Part shown: in pieces, positions 18,287 through 27,731 of the stretch
Layout of the letters: every line of letters starts with the position of its first letter
Position numbering within the stretch: the stretch's first letter is position 1
DNA from: Vibrio ishigakensis
Lineage (GTDB): Bacteria; Pseudomonadota; Gammaproteobacteria; Enterobacterales; Vibrionaceae
Length of the DNA stretch: 64,000 nt
Reading direction: 5' to 3'
NCBI RefSeq assembly: GCF_024347675.1
Contig: NZ_AP024882.1
Coordinates: 620,001 to 684,000 of the forward strand
The notes under the pieces: model-generated
The model's input: only the letters and a program-made list of their open reading frames with translations
What the model was told of the DNA's origin: nothing
The model's database searches: none
Program-made: the position numbers and the translations under genes

Positions 18287-20926
18287 ATGACTACATCTCG
18301 CGTCCACATTACTCCACACATGCACTGGGATCGTGAATGGTATTTTACGACTGAAGAGTCTCGTATTCTTCTGGTCAACAACATGGAAGAGATCACGAAC
18401 CGCCTAGAGTCGGACCCTGAGTACAAATACTATGTGCTCGATGGCCAGACTGCAGTTCTGGAAGACTACTTCGCTATTAAGCCTGAGAACAAACAGCGTG
18501 TGAAAGCTCTAGTTGAGGCGGGCAAGTTGATTATCGGACCATGGTATAGCCAAACCGATACTATGCAGGTTTCGGGTGAGTCTATCGTGCGTAACATGCT
18601 GTATGGAATGAAGGACTGCTTAGAGTTTGGTCAGCCAATGAAGATAGGTTATCTGCCAGATTCATTCTCAATGAGCTCGCAGTTACCGATGATCTACAAA
18701 GGCTTCGGTATCGACCGTGCTATGTTCTGGCGTGGTTGCTCTGAGCGTCACGGTACCAATAAGACTGAGTTCGTTTGGCAATCCAATGATGGTAGTGAAG
18801 TAACGGCTCAAGTATTGCCTCTGGGTTATGCTATCGGTAAGTATCTGCCTCAAGATGAGCAGGGTCTGCGTGACCGTCTAGACAAGTATTTCCCTGTACT
18901 TGAGAAGCCGTCAGTCACTAAGGATATCCTGCTGCCAAACGGCCATGACCAGATGCCTATCCAGAAGGATATCTTCGAGGTGATGGACAAACTTCGCGAG
19001 ATCTACCCTCAGCGCGAGTTCAAGATGAGTCGCTTTGAAGAGGTGTTCGAGCGCATTGAAGCGGTTCGTGATCAGCTTGATACGGTTAAGGGTGAGTTTA
19101 ACGACGGCAAATACATGCGTGTTCACCGCACCATTTCTTCTACTCGTATGGATATCAAGCTTATCCACGCTGAGGTAGAGAACAAGATCGTAAATATCCT
19201 TGAGCCATTGGCGTCTATCGCTTGGACCCTTGGCTTTGAGTATCATCACGGCCTTATTGAGAAGATGTGGAAAGAGAGCATGAAGAACCATGCTCATGAT
19301 TCTATCGGATGTTGCTGTAGCGACAAGGTGCACGCTGAGATCCTAGCGCGTTACATCCTTGCTGATGATATGGCTACTAACCTTATTAAATTCTACAAGC
19401 GTAAGATTGTTGACCACATGCTTGAGCGTGAGGGCTGTGACAAGCTGGCATTGTTTAACCTACTGCCGTATGAGCGCGAAGAGGTGGTAAACACTACCAT
19501 CACTATCCGTGCTCAAGAGTTCAGTCTGTTTGATGACCAAGGCAACGAGGTTGAGTACTTTATTACCGATTCTCGTGAAATTGACCCAGGTAAGGTAGAC
19601 CGTCAGATCGTTCACTACGGTAACTACGACCCATTCATGGAATTCGATATTCAGTTTACCCGCACCGTACCGGCGATGGGCTTCACCACCCTTCATATTG
19701 AGGGTAACAAGTCTGGTTCACTGAAAGCAGTTGCGTCACAAAGTAATGCTCTTGAGAACGAGTTCTACCACATTACTGTTAACGAAAACGGAACGCTTAC
19801 GCTTTTAGATAAGGCCACCCAAAAGACCTTTGAACAGGTACTGCGCCTAGAGAACGGCTCAGATGATGGTGATGAGTACGACTACTCACCGTCTCGCAAA
19901 GAGTGGCTGATCTATTCGGATGAGTTCAAGGTTGATACCAAGGTGACTCAGCAAGGATTCCAGTCTGTTGCTGATATCAAACTGCGCATGCAGGTGCCAA
20001 CTGACCTTGAGGCTCGTGAAAACCGCAGTAACCAAGATGGCTATGTAGATGTGGTTTGTCAGGTTGTGCTGAAGCAGGGCTCTCGTCGCATCGAGGTGAA
20101 CATGGAACTGGATAACCAAGCTAATGACCATCGTCTACGCGTGCTTATCCCAACCCCATTCACTACCGACACAGTAGTGGCGGACAACCAGTTTGGTCTT
20201 ATCACTCGCACTACTCAAGATGCCGCCATGGAAGTGTGGGAGCAAGAGGGTTGGAAAGAAGCGCCAGTGCCTGTGTATCAGATGATGAACTTTGCCTCTC
20301 TTGAAGAAAGCGGTGCTGGCATGGCGGTCATGTCTGGTGGTCTGCGTGAGTTTGAAGTAATTGAATCGGCAAATGCTGGCAAACGTGACACCTTTGCTCT
20401 GACCCTGTTCCGTGGGGTGGGTGTGCTTGGTAAAGAGAACCTGCTGCTTCGTCCGGGTCGTCCATCGGGTATCAAGATCCCAACCCCAGATTCACAGACC
20501 CGCGGTAAGCTTAGCTGTAGCTTTAGCCTGTTTGGATTTGAAGGCACACACGTTGAAGCTAACGTGATGGCAGAAGCGCGTGAGAACGTGACTCCAATTC
20601 AGTGCTACAACAAGATCCCATACAACGCGATGAAGTTGAACGTGGGCGAGCAGAACCTACCGCTAGAGTTCAGCCTACTGAACAAACCAAAATCTGGCGC
20701 AGTGCTAAGTGTGCTGAAAAAAGCTGAGAATGCCGATGCGCTAGTGCTTCGTGTTTACAACCCTGCAGAGGGTACAGAGGTAGAAGACAAGGTAGAGTTC
20801 ACCTCGCAAGTGGCAAGCTGGCGAGAAGTAGACCTAAACGAGTCGCTACTTGAGACAGATGCAGAGATGCAAAGCTTTGGTACGCTGAAGCCATGTCAGG
20901 CGAAGTCGTTCCAAGTTAAGTTTTAA
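18287..20926 (+). CDS. mngB: alpha-mannosidase, GH38 (mannosylglycerate hydrolase)
   Basis: Cytoplasmic enzyme that splits 6-phospho-mannosylglycerate into mannose-6-phosphate and glycerate. The 879 residues match E. coli MngB (877). The N-terminal catalytic domain starts [20 protein letters not shown] (zinc ligands HxHWD), with the nucleophile region [16 protein letters not shown] and a later HAHDSIGC zinc-binding site. The rest is the helical linker and beta-sandwich of GH38. It is co-transcribed with mngA and ends in a terminator at 20948. Confidence 0.9.
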   Translation: MTTSRVHITPHMHWDREWYFTTEESRILLVNNMEEITNRLESDPEYKYYVLDGQTAVLEDYFAIKPENKQRVKALVEAGKLIIGPWYSQTDTMQVSGESIVRNMLYGMKDCLEFGQPMKIGYLPDSFSMSSQLPMIYKGFGIDRAMFWRGCSERHGTNKTEFVWQSNDGSEVTAQVLPLGYAIGKYLPQDEQGLRDRLDKYFPVLEKPSVTKDILLPNGHDQMPIQKDIFEVMDKLREIYPQREFKMSRFEEVFERIEAVRDQLDTVKGEFNDGKYMRVHRTISSTRMDIKLIHAEVENKIVNILEPLASIAWTLGFEYHHGLIEKMWKESMKNHAHDSIGCCCSDKVHAEILARYILADDMATNLIKFYKRKIVDHMLEREGCDKLALFNLLPYEREEVVNTTITIRAQEFSLFDDQGNEVEYFITDSREIDPGKVDRQIVHYGNYDPFMEFDIQFTRTVPAMGFTTLHIEGNKSGSLKAVASQSNALENEFYHITVNENGTLTLLDKATQKTFEQVLRLENGSDDGDEYDYSPSRKEWLIYSDEFKVDTKVTQQGFQSVADIKLRMQVPTDLEARENRSNQDGYVDVVCQVVLKQGSRRIEVNMELDNQANDHRLRVLIPTPFTTDTVVADNQFGLITRTTQDAAMEVWEQEGWKEAPVPVYQMMNFASLEESGAGMAVMSGGLREFEVIESANAGKRDTFALTLFRGVGVLGKENLLLRPGRPSGIKIPTPDSQTRGKLSCSFSLFGFEGTHVEANVMAEARENVTPIQCYNKIPYNAMKLNVGEQNLPLEFSLLNKPKSGAVLSVLKKAENADALVLRVYNPAEGTEVEDKVEFTSQVASWREVDLNESLLETDAEMQSFGTLKPCQAKSFQVKF

Positions 20927-20947
20927 GACTGACTATATAGAATAGTG

Positions 20948-20970
20948 AAAGCCGACCTAGTGTCGGCTTT
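20948..20970. terminator. terminator after mngB
   Basis: AAAGCCGAC and GTCGGCTTT pair around a 5-base loop, with the T-run extending from the stem. It lies 21 bases after the mngB stop and just beyond the stop of the convergent small gene. Confidence 0.82.
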
Positions 20971-20977
20971 ATTACGT

Positions 20978-21466
20978 TTAATGGCGAGCTGAAGGAGTCC
21001 AATAGCTTGATGGTTTCAAACTGCTAAAGTGGTAGTGGGCTCGTTGGATCTCGTTAAACTCTAACATCCATTTAGAGCAGCGTTGCTGGCCACAAAAGGC
21101 TTCCATATGTTTGAGCAAGGTCTCTCCATTACTCTCGATAACCTGCATGGTGGCAGTCACCAGATCCGACTGTTCTAAAGAAAGGAACTGCATTAAAGCG
21201 TAGTTCTGATTTAGGGTATCGAACGCTTGTTGTTGTCTGCCTAGGCTTTCAAGGATCTTGGATTGAGCAATAGCCGCATCGGTTATACCGCCAAGTAAGC
21301 AAACAAACTGGCACGGCCTAGTACTGGTACTTTCAACTGCGTTGTGAACATGAGTTGGAAGGTTGTCTAACACTAACTTAAACAAGCTAAATGCTTCGGG
21401 AAGTTGACCTCGCTCCATTAGCTTTTCAGCCTTTTGGTATTGAATCCAGCACTGTTTGAGTTCCAT
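20978..21466 (-). CDS. hypothetical helical (TPR-like) protein, 162 aa
   Basis: A soluble, mostly helical protein starting MELKQCWIQYQKAEKLMERGQLPEAFSLFKLVLDNLPTHVHNA, which looks like a tetratricopeptide helix pair; a second pair may cover about 60-105. It has five or six Cys residues, including CQFVCLLGG and FCGQQRC. It may belong to a Vibrionaceae-restricted DUF family (DUF2753 is possible but not verified). A Fur-like box upstream suggests iron control. The ATG follows AGGGAGCG. The function is unknown. Confidence 0.75.
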   Translation of the reverse strand: MELKQCWIQYQKAEKLMERGQLPEAFSLFKLVLDNLPTHVHNAVESTSTRPCQFVCLLGGITDAAIAQSKILESLGRQQQAFDTLNQNYALMQFLSLEQSDLVTATMQVIESNGETLLKHMEAFCGQQRCSKWMLEFNEIQRAHYHFSSLKPSSYWTPSARH

Positions 21467-21525
21467 TTTTGAACGCTCCCTTTGTAATCAGCAAACAGTA
21501 TTTAAATGCAATTAGGTTTCAATTG

Positions 21526-21542
21526 CAAATAATTATCATTTG
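21526..21542. promoter_or_regulatory. candidate Fur box
   Basis: CAAATAATTATCATTTG, read on the minus strand as CAAATGATAATTATTTG, matches about 12 of 15 positions of the TGATAAT-N-ATTATCA Fur model. It lies about 60-75 bp upstream of the leftward 162-aa gene, where a promoter would be expected. Confidence 0.5.
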
Positions 21543-21592
21543 TATTTTGAGAGTGTTCAAAAAAGGATGCTAGAGAAACCTAATATCCAGTC

Positions 21593-21925
21593 CTATTTAA
21601 GGCATTTGTACGCACTGCCAGAGAAGGTCACCGATGTCTGGAAGTAACGCTTGTCTATGGTAAGCACGGTATCAGCACCTAGGGCGCTGGCCTCGTTTTT
21701 CAACTCGTTTAGTGCGCCTTCAACGAGAGTATCGTTAGGGTAAAATAGATAGCTATACCAATGGCCTTCGGAGCCTGTGACCTCACCAAGCCATTCACAA
21801 TCGGCATTGGCTCGAATAGGGAAGGATTCCACTGCCACGTTGGCGGCAGTGGGTTCTAATTGCTTGGTAGGCGTTGTGCAACCTGCTAACGCCACTAGGG
21901 CGAAGATGCCCAGTAAGTACTTCAT
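21593..21925 (-). CDS. small lipoprotein, DUF4156-like
   Basis: A 110-residue protein with a lipoprotein signal peptide and lipobox LAGC (Cys at residue 16). The mature part contains ADCEWLGEVTGSEGHW and ALNELKNEASALGADTVL, the pattern of DUF4156-type outer-membrane lipoproteins (Cys, then an amphipathic N-E-A-x-x-G-A helix). The function of the family is unknown. It lies 26 bases downstream of the DHFR-like gene on the same strand and could be co-transcribed with it. Confidence 0.8.
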   Translation of the reverse strand: MKYLLGIFALVALAGCTTPTKQLEPTAANVAVESFPIRANADCEWLGEVTGSEGHWYSYLFYPNDTLVEGALNELKNEASALGADTVLTIDKRYFQTSVTFSGSAYKCLK

Positions 21926-21951
21926 TCTTAAACCTAATTTAGATGCTTATC

Positions 21952-22491
21952 CTAAGCATAGTCGGATCTTGTGAAGGTATTTTTAACTAAAAGGTCATTC
22001 AGCGTTTCGCTCTTCTCAAGCTTGAATTGCAAGGGTTGCTCAAGGTCCGAAAACAGTGGAATACCGCCACCTAACAAGATAGGGATGGTAGTGATAACAA
22101 GCTTGTCGATAAGGTCTTCTTGAAGAAAACTTTGCACGGTTTTACCGCCGTCGATGTAGAGGTTGTTCAGGCCCTTCTCTTTTAACGTAGCGGTTATCTC
22201 TTCAGGGGTTCCTTTGACTGGAAAGATCTTATCTTCTAGACCTTCTGGCGCTTGGGTCAGCTTTGAACTCAGCACATATACAGGTTTGTTGTATGGCCAG
22301 TCGATACCAAAAGAGAGCACCTTCTCCATGGTGTTTCGCCCCATTACCAGTGCATCGATGGAGTCCATAAATTCCGCGAAGCCAAAGTCAGAGCCATCAG
22401 GGTTTGGCACTTGGTGTAACCAGTCTAGGTCATTGTTCTTGTCAGCAATGTAGCCGTCTAGGCTGGTGGCGATGTAGACGATATTAGCCAT
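21952..22491 (-). CDS. dihydrofolate reductase-family protein (RibD C-terminal type)
   Basis: A 179-residue NADPH-binding protein of the RibD_C/DHFR-like superfamily: MANIVYIATSLDGYIADKNN at the start, VMGRNTMEKVL, and LYIDGGKTVQSFLQEDLIDKL for the nucleotide-binding half. Such stand-alone proteins (YyaP/YwjB type) are reductases with unidentified substrates. They are not the folate-pathway enzyme. It is one of several leftward single genes. Confidence 0.88.
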   Translation of the reverse strand: MANIVYIATSLDGYIADKNNDLDWLHQVPNPDGSDFGFAEFMDSIDALVMGRNTMEKVLSFGIDWPYNKPVYVLSSKLTQAPEGLEDKIFPVKGTPEEITATLKEKGLNNLYIDGGKTVQSFLQEDLIDKLVITTIPILLGGGIPLFSDLEQPLQFKLEKSETLNDLLVKNTFTRSDYA

Positions 22492-22556
22492 GATTTTCCC
22501 CGCGTAATCAGTTAGATATAGATTGTAAGCCTTAAAATGGAAGCGGGGTAGAGGGA

Positions 22557-23867
22557 TCAGTCTCTATAGGCCGAAAAGATAGCACTCACATCAACGCGAG
22601 CGTTCAGGCGTGCTGCAAGCAAATAGAGTCCACCGATCTTTCTATGCAAGAACAGCGCATCGGCGGGTGGAGTGTGCCAGTAGTCCTGCTCCATGCTAAG
22701 GACATTACCCGCTTCGCTGATCCGCTGTGCAAGACCACTCTCGGCAAAGTCATACTTACCTTGGTGCTTGAGAGGCTCGCATGCGAGTTTCACTAGCTCG
22801 AAGATGGCTTGTTTTTGCTCGGGCATTATCTGCTGGCTGAAGAATCCTATCTGTTCTAGCGCATCATTGAGACGCTGGTCGTCGTTGTGTAAAACACCGT
22901 TAAAGGCATGGCGATAGCCGTCACTGATGCGGTCGCTATACTCTCGCGTTGCACCGAAATCTAGCAGCACCACACGGCGCGAATCTTCTTGGTATAAGAA
23001 GTTGGCGAAGTTAGGGTCGGTTTGCACTAGCTTGAACTCGAATATCTCGCGAAAAAGTAGCTCTAGCAGCAGGTGCATGATGCGGTCTCGAGTTTCTTGG
23101 TCGGCGCCATCAAGGCTTTCTATGGGAAGTCCCTCTACATGGGTCATGGAGAGTACGCCCTCAGAGGATGATTCTAGATGTACGGTCGGCAGAACGAAGT
23201 CAGGATTCCCACTTAGCAGTTCTTGATAGCGGGTTATCCAAGTTGCTTCCAATATATAGTCTGCTTCAGCGTGGAGCTGTTTCTTGGCCTCATCAAGCAA
23301 GCCTTTGTAGTCCACCCCCTTGGGGATAAGCCCGATTAGGTTTAGCAGGGTACCTACGTTGTCCACGTCACTGTCGATACTCTTGCGTATACCGGGGTAC
23401 TGAACCTTGACGGCAAGCTTGGTACCATCGTCTGCATGTGCCTGATGAACCTGACCGATAGAGGCGCTGGCTATGGGCCTAAAATTGAATTCGATGAAAT
23501 TGTGTTGCCAGTTGTCGCCTAACTGTTCTGTGAGCACTTGTGAAAGCTGCTTGGCTGGCATTGGCGTTGCGTCTGAGCGAAGGCGGGAGAGGATATGAGC
23601 GAGCTCAGGACTGATAAGATCCCCTGCATCCATTGAGAGCAGTTGGCCTACCTTCATAGCTGCACCGCGAAGGTGGGCCAGTTGGTCGGCAATGCGCTTG
23701 GCATTGGCAGGCGTCAATAAAAGGTCTTTGGCCTTGGGTCGTTTACCCTGTGCCAGTTGCTTAGCTCCCTCGGTGACCATAGCACCCCCTACCCGTGTGG
23801 CCAGGGATGCAATCTTGCCAAAGCGCGAAATGCGATGGGTGGGAACCTTACTTTCTTCGACTGCCAT
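22557..23867 (-). CDS. ABC1/UbiB-family atypical kinase
   Basis: A 436-residue ADCK/ABC1 protein. Motifs: the N-terminal KxGQ (LRGAAMKVGQLLSMD, about 68-82), an Ala-rich nucleotide loop (IASASIGQVHQA), a Lys in LAVKVQYPG, catalytic-loop QTDPNFANFLY, and metal-binding LLDFGATRE. It lacks the two C-terminal membrane helices of UbiB, so it is a soluble relative. The family is linked to ubiquinone and lipid metabolism; the role of this paralog is unknown. Confidence 0.88.
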   Translation of the reverse strand: MAVEESKVPTHRISRFGKIASLATRVGGAMVTEGAKQLAQGKRPKAKDLLLTPANAKRIADQLAHLRGAAMKVGQLLSMDAGDLISPELAHILSRLRSDATPMPAKQLSQVLTEQLGDNWQHNFIEFNFRPIASASIGQVHQAHADDGTKLAVKVQYPGIRKSIDSDVDNVGTLLNLIGLIPKGVDYKGLLDEAKKQLHAEADYILEATWITRYQELLSGNPDFVLPTVHLESSSEGVLSMTHVEGLPIESLDGADQETRDRIMHLLLELLFREIFEFKLVQTDPNFANFLYQEDSRRVVLLDFGATREYSDRISDGYRHAFNGVLHNDDQRLNDALEQIGFFSQQIMPEQKQAIFELVKLACEPLKHQGKYDFAESGLAQRISEAGNVLSMEQDYWHTPPADALFLHRKIGGLYLLAARLNARVDVSAIFSAYRD

Positions 23868-24095
23868 ATCAGAACCTTTTCCTTAACTTCCTGTGCATCA
23901 TACGCAACTTAGCCTTGGCTTGCTCAATTGTTGTTTTGATTCATGAGTTTGAGTGCATAGCGATTCTGAACATGAGTAAAACTCATAGTGCCAACATGAA
24001 TTTTGCTCATGTTGATGCTGAGGAGTTTTCACTTTGATTTCCATCACACTGTGGTTGAATGGAGTCATATCCGTTTAGCAGTATGGAAGTCTACA

Positions 24096-25007
24096 ATGAC
24101 AAAGGTAACGATTTTAGATGGTGGCATGGGACGCGAGCTTAAGCGAATCGGTGCACCTTTTTCTCAACCATTGTGGAGCGCACAGGCGCTTATCGAATCG
24201 CCTAAGCATGTGGCACAAGCGCATCTTGGTTTTATTGAGGCGGGCGCAGAGATCATCACAGTAAACAGCTATGCCTGTGTACCATTTCACCTAGGTGAAG
24301 AGCTTTATGCAGAGCAAGGCGCTCAGCTTGCTGAAAAAGCGGCTAAGATTGCGCGCGATACAGTGACTGAGTCTCAGAAAGAGGTATTGGTTGCTGGTTC
24401 TATTCCACCTGCATTTGGTTCATATCGTCCTGATTTGTTTGAAGCGCAAAAGGCTTTGGAGATAAGCGATACCTTGTTCAAGGCACAAGAGCCACACGTG
24501 GATATCTGGCTTGCTGAGACGGTAGCCAGCATTGCAGAGGCTAAGGTTATCACTCAAGTACTGTCGAAGACTGATAAGCCAAGCTACATCTCCTACACCT
24601 TGATTGATGAAGTCGATGAACCTGCGCGTCTTCGCTCAGGTGAGTTGGTAACGGATGCGGTGGCGCAGCTTCTTAAAACCAATGCCAGCGGTATCTTCTT
24701 TAACTGTTCCATCCCTGAGGTAGTCGAGCAGGCAATCAAGGATGTTAATCAAGTCCTAGAAAAAGCGGGTAAAACACTCACCATAGGCGTGTTTGCCAAC
24801 AGCTTTACGCCAATTAAATCGGGCCATCAGGCCAATGACACCATCCAAGAGTTACGCAACTTCTCTCCTGTGGAATATCTAGAGTTCGCAAAAACTTGGC
24901 AAGCACTGGGTGCGAGCATTATTGGCGGCTGCTGTGGCATCGAACCAAGCCACATTCAAGAGTTGGCAGCATGGAGTGACAGCCTAGTAAACGAGATGGA
25001 GCAGTAA
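24096..25007 (+). CDS. homocysteine S-methyltransferase family protein
   Basis: A zinc-dependent methyltransferase that transfers a methyl group (from S-methylmethionine, betaine or a similar donor) to homocysteine. The ATG at 24096 follows GGAAG and gives 303 residues starting MTKVTILDGGMGRELKR, the family N-terminus. Zinc ligands are the Cys in FFNCSIPEV and the double Cys in GGCCGIEP. The upstream in-frame extension is non-coding by composition. The next gene, a BCCT transporter, starts 2 bases after its stop, so the pair is tightly coupled and the transporter probably brings in the methyl donor. Confidence 0.9.
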   Translation: MTKVTILDGGMGRELKRIGAPFSQPLWSAQALIESPKHVAQAHLGFIEAGAEIITVNSYACVPFHLGEELYAEQGAQLAEKAAKIARDTVTESQKEVLVAGSIPPAFGSYRPDLFEAQKALEISDTLFKAQEPHVDIWLAETVASIAEAKVITQVLSKTDKPSYISYTLIDEVDEPARLRSGELVTDAVAQLLKTNASGIFFNCSIPEVVEQAIKDVNQVLEKAGKTLTIGVFANSFTPIKSGHQANDTIQELRNFSPVEYLEFAKTWQALGASIIGGCCGIEPSHIQELAAWSDSLVNEMEQ

Positions 25008-25009
25008 TC

Positions 25010-26551
25010 GTGAAGAACCTTAACTTTGGCCTAGCCATTCCCGCTATCGCGCTAGTTATCCTGTTGCTGGCCGTTTCTTCTTTCTTCCCCGACCAGTCCC
25101 AGGCGATGGCCGGCAATGCCATGACCTTTGTGACCGACTGGTTCGGTTGGCTGGTGCAACTGGGCAGTTTAGCTTTGGTGGGCTTTCTATTTTGGCTGGC
25201 TTTCTCTAAATATGGCTCTATCCGTTTGGGAGAGGGCAAGCCTGAATATTCGAATTTCTCATACGGCGGTATGATCTTTACCGCAGGTGTCGGCGCGTCG
25301 CTAATCTATTGGGGCATCGGCGAACCTATGTATTATCTGCAGTCGCCACCACTGTTTGCAGATACCAATAGCTACGCAGCTGCAGCATGGTCGGTCACCT
25401 ATTCCATCTTCCATTGGGGAATTACAGGCTGGGCTATCTATTGCTTCCCAGCGATCCCTTTTGCTTATGCGTTTTACGTTCAGAAGAAACGCACACTCAA
25501 GCTTTCTACCCTGTGTGAACCAGTAGTAGGTAAGAACCCTGTAGTGGCTAAGTTTATCGATCTTCTGGCTATCTTTGGTACCTTGGCAGCATTCGCGAGC
25601 TCTCTAGCATTGACGGTAACCTTGCTTAGCACAGGTGCATCTGAGTTGTTTGGTATCGAGAATGGCCTAGTGCTACAAGGTGGCATCATTCTGCTGTTTG
25701 TTTTGGTTCTTCTAGCAGTAATGCTGGTGGGCTTTAATCAGGGGATTAGCAAGGTATCTGATTATACGGTTATGGCGGCCATTGGCTTTGCTCTGTTTGT
25801 GCTGTTCTCATCCAATGCACACTTTATCTTGAATAACTTTACCGATTCCATTGGTGTGATGCTGGATAGCTACTTCCGTATGTCGCTGTGGACGGACCCA
25901 GTTCAGCAAAGCGGTTTCCCACAGGCATGGACTCAGTATTACTGGTTCTGGTACTACGCTTATCTCATCATGATGGGTCTATTTATCACTCGTATATCCC
26001 GTGGTCGTACTATCCGTGAGGTGATTCTGTATGCTATCTCGATGGGCTCTCTTGGCTGTGCATTCTTCATCTCTATCTTCGGTGGATACGCAGTATGGGC
26101 GCAGCTACTCGGTGGCTATCCGGTGCAGGATTGGATGAGCGATGGCGGTCTAACCTTTGCTGTGGTCTCTCTTATCAAGACTCTGCCTGCGAAGAATGTA
26201 ATCCTAGCGGTATTCTTGGTAATACAGTTCTTCTTGATGCTAACCACAATGTCGAGTGCAAGCGTGGCAACATCTATGCTCACCACCAACCAACTAGCAC
26301 TGAGCGGTGACCCAGACAACAAGGTGAAACTACTGTGGGCAGGTGCCATTGCGCTTATAAGCTTCAGCGTGTTCCTGTGCGGTGGCGGCATTAATACCAT
26401 CAAATCACTGTGCGTGGTTGCAGGTCTGCCGATGATGTTTATCTACGCCATCTTGGTCAGAACCCTGATGATGCAGCTCTCAGGAGATGAGGTTAAGGAG
26501 AGCGAAACCTCGAAAAACGAACAAGCAGAGCTTGAACAACTGACTGCTTGA
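25010..26551 (+). CDS. BCCT-family transporter (betaine/choline/carnitine type)
   Basis: A 513-residue secondary transporter with 12 helices. The BCCT core motif is seen as FHWGITGWAIYCFPAIPFAY, with the Gly-rich substrate stretch FTAGVGASLIYWGIGEP and WTQYYWFWYYAYLIMMGLFITRISRGRTIREV. The start is GTG at 25010, inside the coupling distance of the methyltransferase gene. BCCT substrates carry a quaternary ammonium or sulfonium group (betaine, carnitine, DMSP). The partner enzyme suggests uptake for methyl transfer rather than pure osmoprotection; there is no long C-terminal osmosensor. Confidence 0.93.
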   Translation: MKNLNFGLAIPAIALVILLLAVSSFFPDQSQAMAGNAMTFVTDWFGWLVQLGSLALVGFLFWLAFSKYGSIRLGEGKPEYSNFSYGGMIFTAGVGASLIYWGIGEPMYYLQSPPLFADTNSYAAAAWSVTYSIFHWGITGWAIYCFPAIPFAYAFYVQKKRTLKLSTLCEPVVGKNPVVAKFIDLLAIFGTLAAFASSLALTVTLLSTGASELFGIENGLVLQGGIILLFVLVLLAVMLVGFNQGISKVSDYTVMAAIGFALFVLFSSNAHFILNNFTDSIGVMLDSYFRMSLWTDPVQQSGFPQAWTQYYWFWYYAYLIMMGLFITRISRGRTIREVILYAISMGSLGCAFFISIFGGYAVWAQLLGGYPVQDWMSDGGLTFAVVSLIKTLPAKNVILAVFLVIQFFLMLTTMSSASVATSMLTTNQLALSGDPDNKVKLLWAGAIALISFSVFLCGGGINTIKSLCVVAGLPMMFIYAILVRTLMMQLSGDEVKESETSKNEQAELEQLTA

Positions 26552-26565
26552 TACAGCGTTAAGCG

Positions 26566-26603
26566 AAAATCCCTTTAAGCTCTGTGCTTGAAGGGATTTT
26601 TTA
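26566..26603 (+). terminator. terminator after the BCCT gene
   Basis: AAAATCCCTT and AAGGGATTTT pair around a short hairpin-containing loop, followed by TT and more T-rich sequence. It ends the methyltransferase-transporter operon. Confidence 0.88.
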
Positions 26604-26710
26604 GTTTTTATTGAAACTGATTACCTTTGTAGAGCAATTATCAACTTCAAAACCTATTGCTATGCTTAAGTCTGTTTTGGACATCATGCATCAACAGAAG
26701 GGTTTTGAAG

Positions 26711-27013
26711 ATGGCTTATTATTCGGTTCTTGAAGTGACCCCAACCACAGATACTTGGCAAGCGGACTATGTTCCTGTGTCCAACCGCATAGTTGAAAAG
26801 CATGGTGGCAAGTATGTGGCACGTACCGTGAATCACGAACGCATTGAGGGAGCAGGAACCGAGCCAGCACTGCGCATCATCCTTTGGTGGCCATCCAAAG
26901 AGGCTGCGATTGCATTCATGAACGACCCAGAATATTTGCCTCACCTCAAGGCTCGCACCGAGGGCTCTATCAGTGACCATGTGTTGATTGAAGCTAAGGA
27001 TGATCTCGCTTAA
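26711..27013 (+). CDS. DUF1330 domain protein
   Basis: A 100-residue dimeric alpha/beta-barrel (ferredoxin-like) protein: MAYYSVLEVTPTTDTWQADYV, GGKYVARTVNHERIEG, RIILWWPSKEAAIAFMNDPEY, typical of DUF1330 (YciI-like fold). The ATG at 26711 was chosen because the family begins at this point and the upstream in-frame codons are Cys-rich and atypical. No biochemical function is established for the family. Confidence 0.85.
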   Translation: MAYYSVLEVTPTTDTWQADYVPVSNRIVEKHGGKYVARTVNHERIEGAGTEPALRIILWWPSKEAAIAFMNDPEYLPHLKARTEGSISDHVLIEAKDDLA

Positions 27014-27024
27014 GTGAGAAAGAG

Positions 27025-27244
27025 TGGCACCTGCACAAGAATGCTAGGTAAACTCGTGTGTGCAGGAAGAGCGTTCTGTGATTCAAGCCAGGTGCCAATG
27101 TCGACTCATGCACCCTAACCCGCGAGCGATGCAAAAAGAAGAAGCTGGCCTTTAGAACGCAAATAGCCATTGGTTATGGAACCTTTTGTTTAGACATTAA
27201 ACAACTTGTTGTACACTGGCTAGCGACTCAATTCCGAGTCGACA
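27025..27244. other. intergenic block of mutually complementary segments (possible structured RNA)
   Basis: The 248-bp gap between the DUF1330 and GNAT genes has no ORF but contains many exact complementary pairs. These are TGGCACCTG (27025-27033) with CAGGTGCCA (27089-27097); CCTGCACA (27030-27037) with TGTGCAGG (27059-27066), overlapping the first arm so both cannot form; GCGTTCT (27071-27077) with AGAACGC (27154-27160); and TGTCGACTC (27099-27107) with GAGTCGACA (27236-27244). GAGTCG there can instead pair with CGACTC at 27224-27229. It could be a structured leader of the GNAT gene, a small RNA or a decayed repeat element. Confidence 0.45.
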
Positions 27245-27261
27245 ACCTAAGTTTAAAACAG

Positions 27262-27699
27262 ATGAAACTCTATGACGTGACCCCTGCCGATTACGCAGAA
27301 ATGCTGGCGGTTTGGGAAGATTCAGTCCGAGCTACTCACGACTTCATCACAGAAGAAGACATCGAGTTTTTTAAACCCATCATTATGGAACACGCCTTTC
27401 CTGCAGTCGCACTCAAGTGTGCGAAGGATGAGGACGGCGCTATCCTTGGCTTTATCGGTGTCAATGACCACAAGATAGAGATGCTGTTTGTGCTGGACTC
27501 AGCCAGAGGGCAAGGGATAGGGAAACTGTTATTGCAATATGCCCTTGAGCACTTTGACGTGAACAAGGTAGATGTGAATGAGCAGAATCCGGAAGCCACT
27601 GGCTTCTACAAAAAGATGGGCTTTAAGGTGACCTCACGCTCACCACTCGATGATATGGGAAAACCATTCCCAATTCTGCATATGGAGCTGGATAAGTAG
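27262..27699 (+). CDS. GNAT-family N-acetyltransferase, YjaB-like
   Basis: A 145-residue acetyl-CoA-dependent acetyltransferase. The acetyl-CoA loop is seen as LDSARGQGIGKLLLQYALEH, and NEQNPEATGFYKKMGFKV, SRSPLDDMGKPFPILHM closely resembles E. coli YjaB. The substrate is unknown. The gene follows the repeat-rich intergenic block and has a weak ribosome binding site, so translation could depend on the leader. A strong terminator follows. Confidence 0.88.
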   Translation: MKLYDVTPADYAEMLAVWEDSVRATHDFITEEDIEFFKPIIMEHAFPAVALKCAKDEDGAILGFIGVNDHKIEMLFVLDSARGQGIGKLLLQYALEHFDVNKVDVNEQNPEATGFYKKMGFKVTSRSPLDDMGKPFPILHMELDK

Positions 27700-27731
27700 T
27701 CTCGAAAAGACCTCAACCTATCTGTTAGAAG

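Noticed and set aside
27025..27244. Integron attC site
   Set aside because: Inverted repeats are present but the conserved RYYYAAC and GTTRRRY ends are not found in the right arrangement, and no cassette array is nearby.
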